Shown in pieces: positions 36,949 through 46,732 of a stretch of 64,000 bases of DNA. The DNA comes from Bradyrhizobium japonicum USDA 6 (GTDB lineage Bacteria > Pseudomonadota > Alphaproteobacteria > Rhizobiales > Xanthobacteraceae). The stretch lies in assembly GCF_000284375.1 (NCBI RefSeq), contig NC_017249.1, positions 6,627,001 to 6,691,000 on the forward strand, given 5' to 3'. The position numbers were made by a program, and so were the translations under genes. The notes under the pieces are model-generated. The model saw only the letters and a list, made by a program, of their open reading frames with translations, was not told the origin of the DNA and made no database searches. Position 1 is the stretch's first letter. Each line of letters opens with the position of its first letter.

Positions 36949-37840
36949 GCCAATGGATCTTCGCCGGCTCCGTTACTTCGTCGCCGTGGCCGAGGCGCGT
37001 AGCGTCGGCAAGGCCGCCGAACGGCTGCGGATGGCGCAGCCGCCGCTCTCGGTCCAGATCCGCAAGCTGGAGGCCGAGGTCGGCGCGCCGCTGTTCCGCC
37101 GCGGCACGCGCGGCATGGACCTGACGGAAGCGGGCCAGGCCCTGCTGGTGCGCGCCGGCGAGGCGCTGTCGCTTGCGGCCGACGGCATCGAAGCCGCGCG
37201 CGCGGTCGCGGCCGGGAGTCGCGGCCGGATTTCCGTCGGCTACATGTTCGTGCTGGCGAACGCGATGCTGCCGCGCCTGATCCCCGAGCTGCGGCGATCC
37301 ATTCCCGGCGTCGATCTCGACTTCGCCGAGCTCAGCGCCTCGACGCGCGAGGCGCGGCTGCTCGACCGCAGCGTCACCGTCGCGCTGTGCATGCCGGCGA
37401 TCCACCATCCCGAGATCCAGGTGGCGCGGATCGGCGCGCAGCCGTTCATGCTGGCGATGCCGAAGCGCTCGCCGCTTGCGCGCCTGAGCACAGTGCCGAT
37501 GGCGCGACTCCAGGGCCGCCCGCTGATCGCGCTGCCGCCGCCGGAGCAAGACCCCGCCTCCTCCGCGGTCTCAGCCCTGCTGCGGCGGCACCAGGTCGTG
37601 ATGCCGATCGCGAGCCGGGTGGAGACGGTGCATTCGGCGATGAGCCTCGTTCTCGCCGGCGAGGGGCTTGCGATCCTGCCGGCCTGCGCGAAGCTCGGCG
37701 CGCCGCAGGGCATCGTGTTCAGGCCGCTGCGGGAGGCGAACGACTCCATCGATATCGCGGTGTGCTGGCGGCGGGATTCGCAGAGCCCGCTGATCCGCAC
37801 CTTCCTCAAATGCGCCGAGAAGGTCGTCGCGCGGCTGTGA
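36947..37840 (+). CDS. LysR-family regulator, divergent from the amidase-ABC operon
   Basis: The frame is open from 36743; the family N-terminus (MDLRRLRYFVAVAEARSVGKAAERL) fixes the start at the ATG at 36947 or the one at 36953, giving about 297 residues. The helix-turn-helix reads AAERLRMAQPPLSVQIRKLEAEVG. The effector domain is ordinary, ending LIRTFLKCAEKV. It is close to the BenM/CatM-like group in pattern. There is no clear Shine-Dalgarno, and a LysR box covers the start codon. Likely target: the divergent amidase-DppBCDF-binding-protein operon. Confidence 0.9.
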   Translation: MPMDLRRLRYFVAVAEARSVGKAAERLRMAQPPLSVQIRKLEAEVGAPLFRRGTRGMDLTEAGQALLVRAGEALSLAADGIEAARAVAAGSRGRISVGYMFVLANAMLPRLIPELRRSIPGVDLDFAELSASTREARLLDRSVTVALCMPAIHHPEIQVARIGAQPFMLAMPKRSPLARLSTVPMARLQGRPLIALPPPEQDPASSAVSALLRRHQVVMPIASRVETVHSAMSLVLAGEGLAILPACAKLGAPQGIVFRPLREANDSIDIAVCWRRDSQSPLIRTFLKCAEKVVARL

Positions 37841-37852
37841 TGCGGAGCCGGG

Positions 37853-38788
37853 CTAGACGCTCCACGTGACTTCATGGCTCCACGGCGGATCGGCGCCCGG
37901 GCGGGTACAGGTCAGGCCGGCGCATTTGGCGGCAAAGGACAGCGCGCGGCGAAGCTCGTCCGCGCCGGTGTCCTTCAGTTGCTGCCGGCCGATGCGGCCC
38001 TGCTTGTGCAGGGCGAACAGGAGCGCCGCCTGAAAACTGTCGCCGGCGCCGATGGTGTCGGCGATCTCGACCTTCGGCGCCTGAACTTCGATCTGCCCTG
38101 CGCTCGCGTGCCAGGCAATGGCCCCGTTGTTGCCGCGGGTGATGACGACGAGGCTCGTGCCCTGCCCCAACAGCACCTTCGCGCGCTGCTCGTGGGGCTC
38201 CTCGCCGAAGAGATACGCGAAATCGACATCCGACATCTTGATGAGATCGGCGTGGCCTGCGAACTCGGCCATGCGCGCGAGATAGGCCGGCTTGTTCTTG
38301 ACCAGATTGGGCCTGCAGTTCGGATCGAAGGAGATCGTCGACGACGCGCGCGCGTCCGCGATCAGGGCTTTCGTCTCGGCCGCGCCCTGGTCGTTCACCA
38401 GCGTGGTCGAGCCGATATGGACGGCTTCGATACTCGCGAACGGAATTGCGCCGCGCCGGTAGGTCCAGTTTCGCGTCGCGGTCTCCGCGTCATAGAACGC
38501 ATAATGCGACTCGCCCGCGACGATGCGCACGAAGGCGAGCGTGGTCTGGTGATCGCTGCGGGTGGCCAGCCCCAGTTCGACGTTCGACGCGGTGGCGTGG
38601 TCGGCGATCATGCGCCCGAACATGTCGGTCGAGACGCCGCCGACGAAGCCGGTCGGCGCGCCGAGCCGCGCCATGCCGATCGCGACGTTGAGACAGGAGC
38701 CGCCGACCGCCGGCATCACCGCCTCGCGCCCCTCAGTGTTTCGCGTCGGGACGAAATCGATCAGCGCATCGCCGCAGGCAATCAACAT
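37853..38788 (-). CDS. PfkB-family sugar kinase (fructokinase-like)
   Basis: Translation most likely starts at the ATG at 38788 (311 residues): GGAGG lies 9 nt upstream and directly abuts the TTG at 38797, which excludes that as start. The PfkB signatures are visible: GGSCLNVAIGMARLG near the N-terminus and DTIGAGDSFQAALLFAL near the C-terminus with the catalytic Asp. Fructokinases and ribokinase-like enzymes share this pattern. In a locus with a polyol dehydrogenase and importer it most likely phosphorylates fructose formed from sorbitol or mannitol. It starts 5 nt after the FGGY kinase gene. Confidence 0.88.
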   Translation of the reverse strand: MLIACGDALIDFVPTRNTEGREAVMPAVGGSCLNVAIGMARLGAPTGFVGGVSTDMFGRMIADHATASNVELGLATRSDHQTTLAFVRIVAGESHYAFYDAETATRNWTYRRGAIPFASIEAVHIGSTTLVNDQGAAETKALIADARASSTISFDPNCRPNLVKNKPAYLARMAEFAGHADLIKMSDVDFAYLFGEEPHEQRAKVLLGQGTSLVVITRGNNGAIAWHASAGQIEVQAPKVEIADTIGAGDSFQAALLFALHKQGRIGRQQLKDTGADELRRALSFAAKCAGLTCTRPGADPPWSHEVTWSV

Positions 38789-38793
38789 CCGTT

Positions 38794-40440
38794 TCAACCT
38801 CCAGCCCCCTCCCGCATCGCTTCGCGGCTGCCGCGATCGACCTCGCGCAGCAGCTTGTAGACCTCGCGCTTGCGGGCATGAAACGCGGCCATGCCGGGCG
38901 CGGTCGGCTCGCTCTTCCGTCCCAGCGCCGACATCTTCGCCATGGTCTCGCCGATCGAGGCATAGGCACCGCCGGCCACCGCGCCAAGCATCGCGGCGCC
39001 CAGCAGCACGGGCTCCTTCGTTTGCGGCAGCGCGACGGTGAGACCGGTGGTGTCCGCCATGATCTGCCGCACCAGCGGGCTGCGGCTCGCGCCGCCGCCC
39101 ATGATCATGATGCTGGAATGGACGCCATGCGCGGCAAAGGCCTCGATCACCTCGGCGAGTCCATAAGCCAGACCGCAGAGGCCGGCGACGAACAGCCGCT
39201 CCATCGCACCAACGTCGCTGTCGAGATCGAGGCCCGCGATCACCGCGCGGGTGTCGGGGTCGGCGTAGGGCGAGCGGTTGCCGATGAATTCGGGAAGCAC
39301 ATGGACGTCGCGGGCAAGCAGCGCGGCGCGGCTGGCGTCACCGGGGCGCGCGATGATGCGCCGCTCGAGGTACTCGATGAGGTCGACGCCCTCGCTGCGC
39401 GCCGCCGCGCTCGCCTCGGCATGGCCGGGATGCGACTTGAGGAGATGGTCGATCGCCGCGCCGGCAGCCGACTGGCCGCCCTCGTTGAGCCAGAAGTCCG
39501 GCACCATGCCGGAATAATAAGGGCCCCATACGCCGGGCACGAAACACGGCTCCTTCGTCGTCGCCATGATGCAGGCCGACGTTCCCATGATGTAGGCGAG
39601 ACGGTCGCCGACATCGGTCGCACCGCCTCCTCCGTCGCGCCCGCCGATCGCGCCGATGCCGCCGGCATGCGCATCGATCAGCGAGGCGCCGACCGGCGTG
39701 CCCGGCGCCAGGCCGAGCTCCGCAGCCGCCGCTCGGGTAAGGCCTTCGCCGAGCCGCGTGCCGGGCGCGACGATCTCGGTGCCGATGCGAGCGTATTTCT
39801 CGCTGACGAAATCGGAGAGGCCGATGCGCTTGAAGAACGGCGCGCTCCAGCCGCCGCCGTCGTGTGCGAGGTAGTTCCACTTGCAGGTGACCGTGCAGGT
39901 CGAGCGCTGCAGCGAGCCGGTCGCGCGCCAGGTCAGATAATCTGCCAGGTCGAAGAAATGACCGGCGGCCTCGAAGCTTGCGCGCATGTGCCGCTTCAGC
40001 CACAGCAGCTTCGGCATCTCCATCTCGGGCGAGATCGAGCCGCCGACATAGCGCAGCACCGCGTCCCCGGTCTCGTTGATCAGCCGTGCCTCGGCCGTGG
40101 CACGATGGTCCATCCAGACGACCACATTGCGCTGGCGGTCGCCGGAGGCACTGACGGTGACCGGCTCGCCTTGCCGATCGAGGACGACCAGCGAACATGT
40201 GGCGTCGAAACCGATGCCGCCGACGCTGTCGGGCGCGATGGCAGCTTCCGCCATCGCCGCTCGCACCGACTTGGCGCAGGCTTCCCAGATGTCCGAAGAC
40301 GACTGTTCGACGATGTCGCCGGCCTCGTGCCAGATCCGGATCGGATGCTTGGCGGTGGCAAGGAGGGTGCCGGACTCGTCAAACACCCCTGCCCGCGTGC
40401 TTGTGGTCCCCACGTCGACGCCGATATACGCTCGCGGCAT
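38794..40440 (-). CDS. FGGY-family pentulose kinase (ribulokinase-like)
   Basis: The 548-residue protein carries both FGGY domains: N-terminal ATP motif (YIGVDVGTTSTRAGVFD), the middle SLIDAHAGGIGAIGG, and the C-terminal GLCGLAYGLAEVIEAF and MIMGGGASRSPLVRQIMAD. Length and the CTVTCKWNYL block point to the ribulokinase (YdgK/FGGY pentulose kinase) type rather than glycerol kinase. It would phosphorylate a ketopentose such as D-ribulose or xylulose formed from a pentitol. The presence of both this and a fructokinase-like gene suggests that the locus handles both pentitols and hexitols. Confidence 0.88.
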   Translation of the reverse strand: MPRAYIGVDVGTTSTRAGVFDESGTLLATAKHPIRIWHEAGDIVEQSSSDIWEACAKSVRAAMAEAAIAPDSVGGIGFDATCSLVVLDRQGEPVTVSASGDRQRNVVVWMDHRATAEARLINETGDAVLRYVGGSISPEMEMPKLLWLKRHMRASFEAAGHFFDLADYLTWRATGSLQRSTCTVTCKWNYLAHDGGGWSAPFFKRIGLSDFVSEKYARIGTEIVAPGTRLGEGLTRAAAAELGLAPGTPVGASLIDAHAGGIGAIGGRDGGGGATDVGDRLAYIMGTSACIMATTKEPCFVPGVWGPYYSGMVPDFWLNEGGQSAAGAAIDHLLKSHPGHAEASAAARSEGVDLIEYLERRIIARPGDASRAALLARDVHVLPEFIGNRSPYADPDTRAVIAGLDLDSDVGAMERLFVAGLCGLAYGLAEVIEAFAAHGVHSSIMIMGGGASRSPLVRQIMADTTGLTVALPQTKEPVLLGAAMLGAVAGGAYASIGETMAKMSALGRKSEPTAPGMAAFHARKREVYKLLREVDRGSREAMREGAGG

Positions 40441-40478
40441 TGTCGCTCCCGGTCGCTCTCGTCAGTTTTGACGCAAGC

Positions 40479-41252
40479 CTACCAGCAAGTGTAGCCGCCA
40501 TCCACCAGCACGATGCTGCCGGTCATCAGGCTCGCGGCCTCCGAGGCCAGGAACAGCACGACGGAGGCGATCTCCTCGACCTGCCCCATCCGCGCCATCG
40601 GGGTTCCACCGATCCAGGCGTCATACATTTTCGGGGTGCTTTTCACGAAAGCATTGAGCGGCGTGTCGATATAGGTCGGCGCCACCGCGTTGACGCGGAT
40701 GCCGCGGGCGCCCCATTCGGCGGCCAGCGACTTGGTCAAATGGTGCACGCCGGCCTTGGAGGCGTTGTAGAAGCACTGTTCCTGCGGCTTGTTGACGATG
40801 AAGCCCGACATCGAGCCGACATTGACGATGGCGCCGCTCTTGGCCTTCAGCATGTGCTTGCCGAATTCGCGGCAGCACCAGAAGGTGCCGTTGAGATTGA
40901 CGTCGATGACGTTGAGCCAGTGCTCGTCGGTGACGGTCTCGGCCGGCGTCTCGCTGCGGGCGATGCCGGCATTGTTGACGAGGATGTCGACCTTGCCGTG
41001 GCGGGCGACGAGGTCAGCCGCGACCTGCGCCACGCGCTTGGTGTCGGTGACGTCCATGATCGCCGTCTCGATGTCAAAACCCTTCGCCTTCAGGCTGGCC
41101 TTCGCGCTGTCGGCGACCTTGCTGTCGCGGTCGCCGATGATGACCTTCGCGCCGGCTTCAGCCAGCGCTTCCGCGCAGGCGAGGCCAATGCCTTGCCCGC
41201 CGCCGGTGATGAACGCGGTCTTGCCGCTCAGCTTGAATTTTTCGAGGTACAT
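40479..41252 (-). CDS. SDR-family polyol dehydrogenase (sorbitol/arabinitol dehydrogenase type)
   Basis: The 257-residue protein has the short-chain-dehydrogenase pattern: TGGGQGIGLACAEAL for NAD binding, NNAG, the catalytic Ser in NVGSMSG and Tyr-Lys in YNASKAG. The ending DGGYTCW is typical of rhizobial sorbitol and pentitol dehydrogenases. It should oxidise a polyol imported by the adjacent ABC system to a ketose. It is 38 nt upstream of the FGGY kinase gene. Ribosome site GGAAAGACCACC precedes the ATG. Confidence 0.87.
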   Translation of the reverse strand: MYLEKFKLSGKTAFITGGGQGIGLACAEALAEAGAKVIIGDRDSKVADSAKASLKAKGFDIETAIMDVTDTKRVAQVAADLVARHGKVDILVNNAGIARSETPAETVTDEHWLNVIDVNLNGTFWCCREFGKHMLKAKSGAIVNVGSMSGFIVNKPQEQCFYNASKAGVHHLTKSLAAEWGARGIRVNAVAPTYIDTPLNAFVKSTPKMYDAWIGGTPMARMGQVEEIASVVLFLASEAASLMTGSIVLVDGGYTCW

Positions 41253-41260
41253 GGTGGTCT

Positions 41261-41300
41261 TTCCGTTTCTCGCCGTCTCTTGCCGTTTTTTGCCGTCTCT
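41261..41300. repeat. four tandem decamers between the ATPase and dehydrogenase genes
   Basis: On the plus strand the 40 bases are four adjacent 10-mers sharing CCGT and CT/TT-rich ends (ttccgtttct, cgccgtctct, tgccgttttt, tgccgtctct). On the mRNA strand these read ACGGCAAGAG-like units just before the dehydrogenase ribosome site. Confidence 0.55.
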
Positions 41301-41302
41301 TG

Positions 41303-42310
<1,008 letters not shown>

Positions 42311-42325
42311 GATCCGCCAGCCCCT

Positions 42326-43156
42326 TTACTTCACCGCGCCGAAGGTGAGCCCGCGCACGAGCTGCTTCTGGCTGAACCAACCGAGGACGAGAATGGGCGC
42401 GATCGCCAGCGTCGAGGCCGCCGACAGCTTTGCCCAGAACAGCCCTTCCGGGCTCGAATAGGAGGCGATGAACGTGGTGAGTGGTGCGGCGTTCGAGGTC
42501 GTCAAATTGAGCGTCCAGAACGCCTCGTTCCAGGCCAGGATCAGATTGAGCAGCATGGTCGACGCCAGCCCCGGGATCGCCATTGGCGTCAAGACGTAGA
42601 CGAGCTCGCGGCCGATGGTGGCGCCGTCCATGCGCGCGGCTTCGAGGATGTCGCGCGGGATCTCCTTGAAATAGGTGAACAGCATCCAGATCACGATCGG
42701 CAAATTTCCGAGGCACAGGATGAAGACGAGGCCGATGCGGGAATCGAGCAGGCCGAAGGTCTTGAAGATGAGATAGATCGGCACCAGCACGCCGACCGGC
42801 GGCATCATCTTGGTCGAAAGCATCCAGAGCAGGATGTCCTTGGTGCGCTTGGTCGGCGAGAATGCCATCGACCAGGCTGCGGGGATCGCGATCAGCAGCG
42901 CAATGAGTGTCGAGCCGCCGGCGATGATGATCGAGTTCATCGCGTGGTGGAAATAATCGCTGCGCTCCTGCACGGTCGCGTAGTTTTCCGTGGTCCAGTG
43001 GAAGAACAGGAAGGACGGCGGAATGGCGAAGGCCTCTAACTCGGTCTTGAAGCTCGCCAGCACCATCCACAGGATCGGGAAGAAGATCAGGAAGCCGAAG
43101 AACCACGCTCCAATCGTCGATATCACCACCCGCTGCGTCGTTGCCATCCGCGCCAT
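42326..43156 (-). CDS. carbohydrate ABC permease (SmoG/MtlG-like)
   Basis: The 276-residue protein has six hydrophobic segments, the first starting VVISTIGAWFFGFLIFFPILWM, and the EAA loop (EAARMDGATIGRELVYVLTPMAIPG). It pairs with the neighbouring SmoF-like permease in a MalFG-type channel. The start at 43156 is 4 nt after the stop of the SmoF-like gene. Similarity to sorbitol/mannitol importers of rhizobia supports the polyol assignment. Confidence 0.9.
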   Translation of the reverse strand: MARMATTQRVVISTIGAWFFGFLIFFPILWMVLASFKTELEAFAIPPSFLFFHWTTENYATVQERSDYFHHAMNSIIIAGGSTLIALLIAIPAAWSMAFSPTKRTKDILLWMLSTKMMPPVGVLVPIYLIFKTFGLLDSRIGLVFILCLGNLPIVIWMLFTYFKEIPRDILEAARMDGATIGRELVYVLTPMAIPGLASTMLLNLILAWNEAFWTLNLTTSNAAPLTTFIASYSSPEGLFWAKLSAASTLAIAPILVLGWFSQKQLVRGLTFGAVK

Positions 43157-43159
43157 GTG

Positions 43160-44032
43160 TCACGCCTCCAGATTGCGGCCGACGATGCGGACGAGGAAGA
43201 AAGCGACGACGTTGGCGATCACGACCGCAACGAGGCCGCCTGCGGAGGCGCTGCCGACGTCGAACTGGATCAGCGCCTGCGAATAGATCAGGAAGGCGAT
43301 GTTGGTGGTTTGCAGGCCCGGTCCGCCACCGGTGGTGACGAATATCTCCGCGAACACCGTGAGCAGGAAGATGGTCTCGATCAGGATCACCACGGTGATG
43401 GGCCGCGCCAGGTGCGGCAACGTGATGTAGATGAAGGTGGAGACGGCGCTGGCGCCGTCCATCTCGGCGGCCTCCTTCTGCTCCTCGTCGAGCGATTGCA
43501 GCGCGGTCAGCAGGATCAGGGTCGCGAAGGGCAGCCATTGCCAGGCGACAATCAGGATCACCGCGAGCAGCGGCGCGTCGGTGAACCAGTCGATCGGCGT
43601 CAATCCGACCAGCTTGGCGAGCCAGGCGAACAGGCCGGAGACCGGGTGCATCAAGAGGTTCTTCCAGACCAGCGCGCTCACCGTCGGCATCACGAAGAAC
43701 GGCGCGATCACCATCAGCCGCACGATGTTGCGGCCGATCACGGGCTGGTCCATCAGCAGCGCCAGGGGGATGCCGAGCAGGATGGTCAGCGCCAGCACCG
43801 AGCCGACCAGCACCAGCGTGTTCTGGAGCGAGGCGAGGAAGGCGGGATCGGTGAGGAAGTAGCGGAAATTCTCCAGGCCGACGAACGCCTCGGAGCCGGG
43901 ATCGAGCAGGCTGTAATGCAGGGTCGAGAAATAGATCGTCAGCGCCAGCGGAACGATCATCCAGATGAAGAGCAGCCCGACCGCAGGCGTCAGGAGCGAG
44001 CGCGCAAGAAACTGCGTCTGCCGGGTTGCCAT
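43160..44032 (-). CDS. carbohydrate ABC permease (SmoF/MtlF-like)
   Basis: I start at the ATG at 44032 (290 residues), where GGAG lies 9 nt upstream, rather than at 44071, which has none. Six membrane segments are expected. The EAA loop reads EAAEMDGASAVSTFIYITLPHLARP. LQTTNIAFLIYSQALIQFDVGSASA near the C-terminus is typical of the polyol importer permeases. It lies between the binding-protein gene and the SmoG-like permease. Confidence 0.9.
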   Translation of the reverse strand: MATRQTQFLARSLLTPAVGLLFIWMIVPLALTIYFSTLHYSLLDPGSEAFVGLENFRYFLTDPAFLASLQNTLVLVGSVLALTILLGIPLALLMDQPVIGRNIVRLMVIAPFFVMPTVSALVWKNLLMHPVSGLFAWLAKLVGLTPIDWFTDAPLLAVILIVAWQWLPFATLILLTALQSLDEEQKEAAEMDGASAVSTFIYITLPHLARPITVVILIETIFLLTVFAEIFVTTGGGPGLQTTNIAFLIYSQALIQFDVGSASAGGLVAVVIANVVAFFLVRIVGRNLEA

Positions 44033-44126
44033 CCTTGGCGTCTCCGCTGGAGGAAGAAGGCGGCCATCCATTCGGGGCTGGCTGGTGGATGGCCGCCAGT
44101 TTGAGCTCAGGAGGGAGAGCTCGGGT

Positions 44127-45440
44127 TCACTTGATGTAGCCGGCGCGCTTCATCTCGCGCTCGGTGGCGGACTGCGCCGCCGCCAGCGCGGCATCGACCG
44201 TCATCGATCCCGCGAGCGCGGCGGAGAATTGCTGGCCCACCTGGGTGCCGATGCCCTGGAATTCGGGGATCGCCGCGTATTGTACGCCGACGTAAGGCAC
44301 CGGCTTCACGGTGGGCTTGTTCGGGTCGGCAGCATCGATCGAGGCCAGCGTCAGCTTCGCGAACGGCGCGACTTTCAGATAGTCCTCGTTCTGGTAGAGC
44401 GAGGTCCGCGTGCCCGGCGGCACGTTGGCCCAGCCCTCCTTCGACGCCACGAGCTTGGTGTAGTCCTTGCTGGTGGCCCAGGCGATGAACTTTTCGGCGG
44501 CTTCCGTCTTCTTGGAGCCGGCGGGGATCGCGAGGCTCCAGGCCCACAGCCAGTTGGCATTCTTGCCGAGGCCGGTGTTGGGCGCGAGCGCAAAGCCGAC
44601 CTTGTCGGCGACCTTGGACTCCTTCGGATTGGTGACGAAGGACGCCGCCACTGTCGCGTCGATCCACATACCGCACTTGCCGGCGTTGAACAGCGCCAGA
44701 TTCTCGTTGAAGCCGTTCGAGCTCGCGCCAGGAGGGCCGGCCTCCTTCATCAGATTGACGTAGGTCGTGAGCGTCGTCTTCCATTCCGGCGTGTTGAACT
44801 GCGGCTCCCACTTCTCGTCGAACCAGCGCGCGCCGTAGGAATTGGCCATGGCCGACAGGAACGCCATGTTTTCGCCCCACCCGGCCTTGCCGCGAAGACA
44901 GATGCCGTAGGTGCCGGCGCTCTTGTCCGTGAGCTTCTTGGCGGCATCGATGATGAAATCCCAGGTCGGCTTTTCCGGCATCTTCAGACCGGCCTTCTCG
45001 AACAGGTCGGTGCGATACATCACCATCGAGCTCTCGCCGTAGAACGGCGCGGCGTAGAGCTTGCCGTCCACGGAGACCGCGTCCTTGATCTTCGGCAGCA
45101 GGTCGGCGACGTCGTAATCGGCGCCGAGATTGGCGAGCGGCACCAGCCAGCCCTTCTTGGCCCAGATCGGCACCTCATAGGTGCCGATGGTCAAAACGTC
45201 GAACTGGCCGCCCTTGGTGGCGATGTCCGTGGTGACGCGCTGGCGCAGCACGTTCTCCTCCAGCGTCACCCATTTGACGGTGATGTCCGGGTTCTTCTTG
45301 GTGAATTCGCTGGTCAGCCCCTGCATGCGGATCATGTCGCCGTTGTTGACGGTGGCGATGGTCAGGGTCGTTTCGGCCATCACAGGGACGGCCAGCAACA
45401 GGCAAGACGCGCCGCAGACGGCGCCGAGGACGTGTTTCAC
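44127..45440 (-). CDS. polyol/sugar ABC substrate-binding protein (SmoE/MtlE-like)
   Basis: The 437-residue protein starts with a signal peptide (MKHVLGAVCGASCLLLAVPVMAE) and has the SBP_bac_1 fold pattern: TLEENVLRQRVTTDIATKGGQFDVLTIGTYEVPIWAKKGWL and YGICLRGKAGWGENMAFL. It matches the sorbitol/mannitol-binding proteins of alphaproteobacteria. Its stop is 94 nt from the SmoF-like permease. It is the first gene of the importer; the 335-bp gap upstream carries a palindromic repeat. Confidence 0.9.
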   Translation of the reverse strand: MKHVLGAVCGASCLLLAVPVMAETTLTIATVNNGDMIRMQGLTSEFTKKNPDITVKWVTLEENVLRQRVTTDIATKGGQFDVLTIGTYEVPIWAKKGWLVPLANLGADYDVADLLPKIKDAVSVDGKLYAAPFYGESSMVMYRTDLFEKAGLKMPEKPTWDFIIDAAKKLTDKSAGTYGICLRGKAGWGENMAFLSAMANSYGARWFDEKWEPQFNTPEWKTTLTTYVNLMKEAGPPGASSNGFNENLALFNAGKCGMWIDATVAASFVTNPKESKVADKVGFALAPNTGLGKNANWLWAWSLAIPAGSKKTEAAEKFIAWATSKDYTKLVASKEGWANVPPGTRTSLYQNEDYLKVAPFAKLTLASIDAADPNKPTVKPVPYVGVQYAAIPEFQGIGTQVGQQFSAALAGSMTVDAALAAAQSATEREMKRAGYIK

Positions 45441-45600
45441 GGTGACCTCCCTAGGATCGCGCTTCTGAGCATATGCCCACGCGTTGGGCGTATGTTCGGA
45501 CGAGGTGCAGCGCTTGTCAAGCAGGCGCCGGGCGTTCCCGCAACTTATGAGTGCTGCGGTGCGGGAGGGATGGGAGGTGCTGCCTCACCCACACTGTCGT

Positions 45601-45719
45601 GCCCCGCAAAGGCGGGGCATCCAGTACGCCGTGTCGTGAGTGGCTTGCCTCAAGTGGGGCCGCGGCGTACTGGATCGTCCGCCCCAGTGCGCAATTGCGC
45701 ACAAGGCGGACGATGACAG
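45601..45719. repeat. nested palindromic repeat element
   Basis: Inverted arms of 13 bp (ATCCAGTACGCCG at 45619-45631, complement at 45663-45675) are flanked by two more hairpins: GCCCCGC with GCGGGGC (45601-45607 and 45612-45618) and a TCGTCCGCC/GGCGGACGA pair around TGCGCAATTGCGCA. It resembles rhizobial extragenic palindromes that begin ATCCAGTACGCCG. It fills the gap between the importer and the SorC gene, so no gene is present there. Confidence 0.65.
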
Positions 45720-45775
45720 CGTTTGGTGGGGAAACACCGCCTGCTTCGCAGGCGCACGAAGAGCGACCGCCCGCC

Positions 45776-46726
45776 CTACCGCTCCAGAATCGCCCTTGCC
45801 GTCGCCTCGTCCGTGATCAGGCCGTTGATCAGGTGCCCGTTCAGTGCGGCCGCGATCGCCGGCACCTTGGCCGCACCGACCGCGGCGCCGATCGTCGTGG
45901 TCTTGGCCGGCACCTCCGGCGGAATGCTGGTGAGGCGCTTGTTGGTGCCGGCCTTGAGCAGGCGGCCCTTGGAATCATAGGCCCAGCCGGTGATTTCACC
46001 GATCGCCCCCTGCCGCATCATCTCGAACAATTCGTCGCGGGTAACGAAGCCGTCGATGTGGATTTGCGCCTTCTGGTCCATCTGACCGATGCCGACGAGG
46101 CGCAAGTCAGCCTTGGCCGCGACCGCCTTCACCTTCGCGATCGGCTCGATCCGCACCATCTTGTTGCGCTCGTCCTCCGACGACATCAGGAACGGCAGCG
46201 GCATCGGATAGTGCCGCGCGCCGGTGCGGTCGGCGAGCCGGCCGACAGTGTCGTAGAAGCTCGCCGAACCGTCGGCGGAGATGTTGCCGACCAGCGAGAC
46301 GATCTGGTGGTTGGGCCGGTCGATCGGCGTCACGCGCTCGACCGCGGCGCGCACCGCCCGCCCCGTGCCGAGCGCGACGATGACGGGCGTTTCCGAACGC
46401 AACGTCGAATCCAGCAGATTGGCGCAGCGTTCGGCGATGCCCGCCGTGGCCTGCGGCGCGGCAGGATCGGCCGGCACCACCTCGCAATGGCTGAGGTCGA
46501 AGCGCGCCTTCAGGCGTGCCGCCAGTTCCATGCAGGCGGCGATGGGATGTTCGAGACGGAAGGTGATGAGACGCTCGGCGAGGCACAGCGAGACCAGCCG
46601 CTGCGCGGAGGCCCGCGAGACCTGGAGCATCTTTGCGATCTCGTCCTGGGTGTGACCGGCAATGAAATAGAGCCAGCCGGCACGTGCGGCATCGTCGAGC
46701 CTGGACTTTTCGTTCTCGACGGCCAT
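45776..46726 (-). CDS. SorC/DeoR-family sugar-binding transcriptional regulator
   Basis: The 316-residue protein has an N-terminal helix-turn-helix (GHTQDEIAKMLQVSRASAQRLV, residues 25-46) and the SorC sugar-binding domain with its GTGRAVRAAV, ISADGSASFYDTVGRLADRTGA and LINGLITDEATARAIL blocks. Members sense phosphorylated sugars and control polyol operons. Its place upstream of the polyol importer, with 335 bp between, makes it the probable regulator. It overlaps no other gene and ends 6 nt from the HAD gene. Confidence 0.9.
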   Translation of the reverse strand: MAVENEKSRLDDAARAGWLYFIAGHTQDEIAKMLQVSRASAQRLVSLCLAERLITFRLEHPIAACMELAARLKARFDLSHCEVVPADPAAPQATAGIAERCANLLDSTLRSETPVIVALGTGRAVRAAVERVTPIDRPNHQIVSLVGNISADGSASFYDTVGRLADRTGARHYPMPLPFLMSSEDERNKMVRIEPIAKVKAVAAKADLRLVGIGQMDQKAQIHIDGFVTRDELFEMMRQGAIGEITGWAYDSKGRLLKAGTNKRLTSIPPEVPAKTTTIGAAVGAAKVPAIAAALNGHLINGLITDEATARAILER

Positions 46727-46732
46727 GGCGGC

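Noticed and set aside
38878..40494. Plus-strand frame opposite the FGGY kinase
   Set aside because: Antisense shadow; the minus-strand gene has all kinase motifs.
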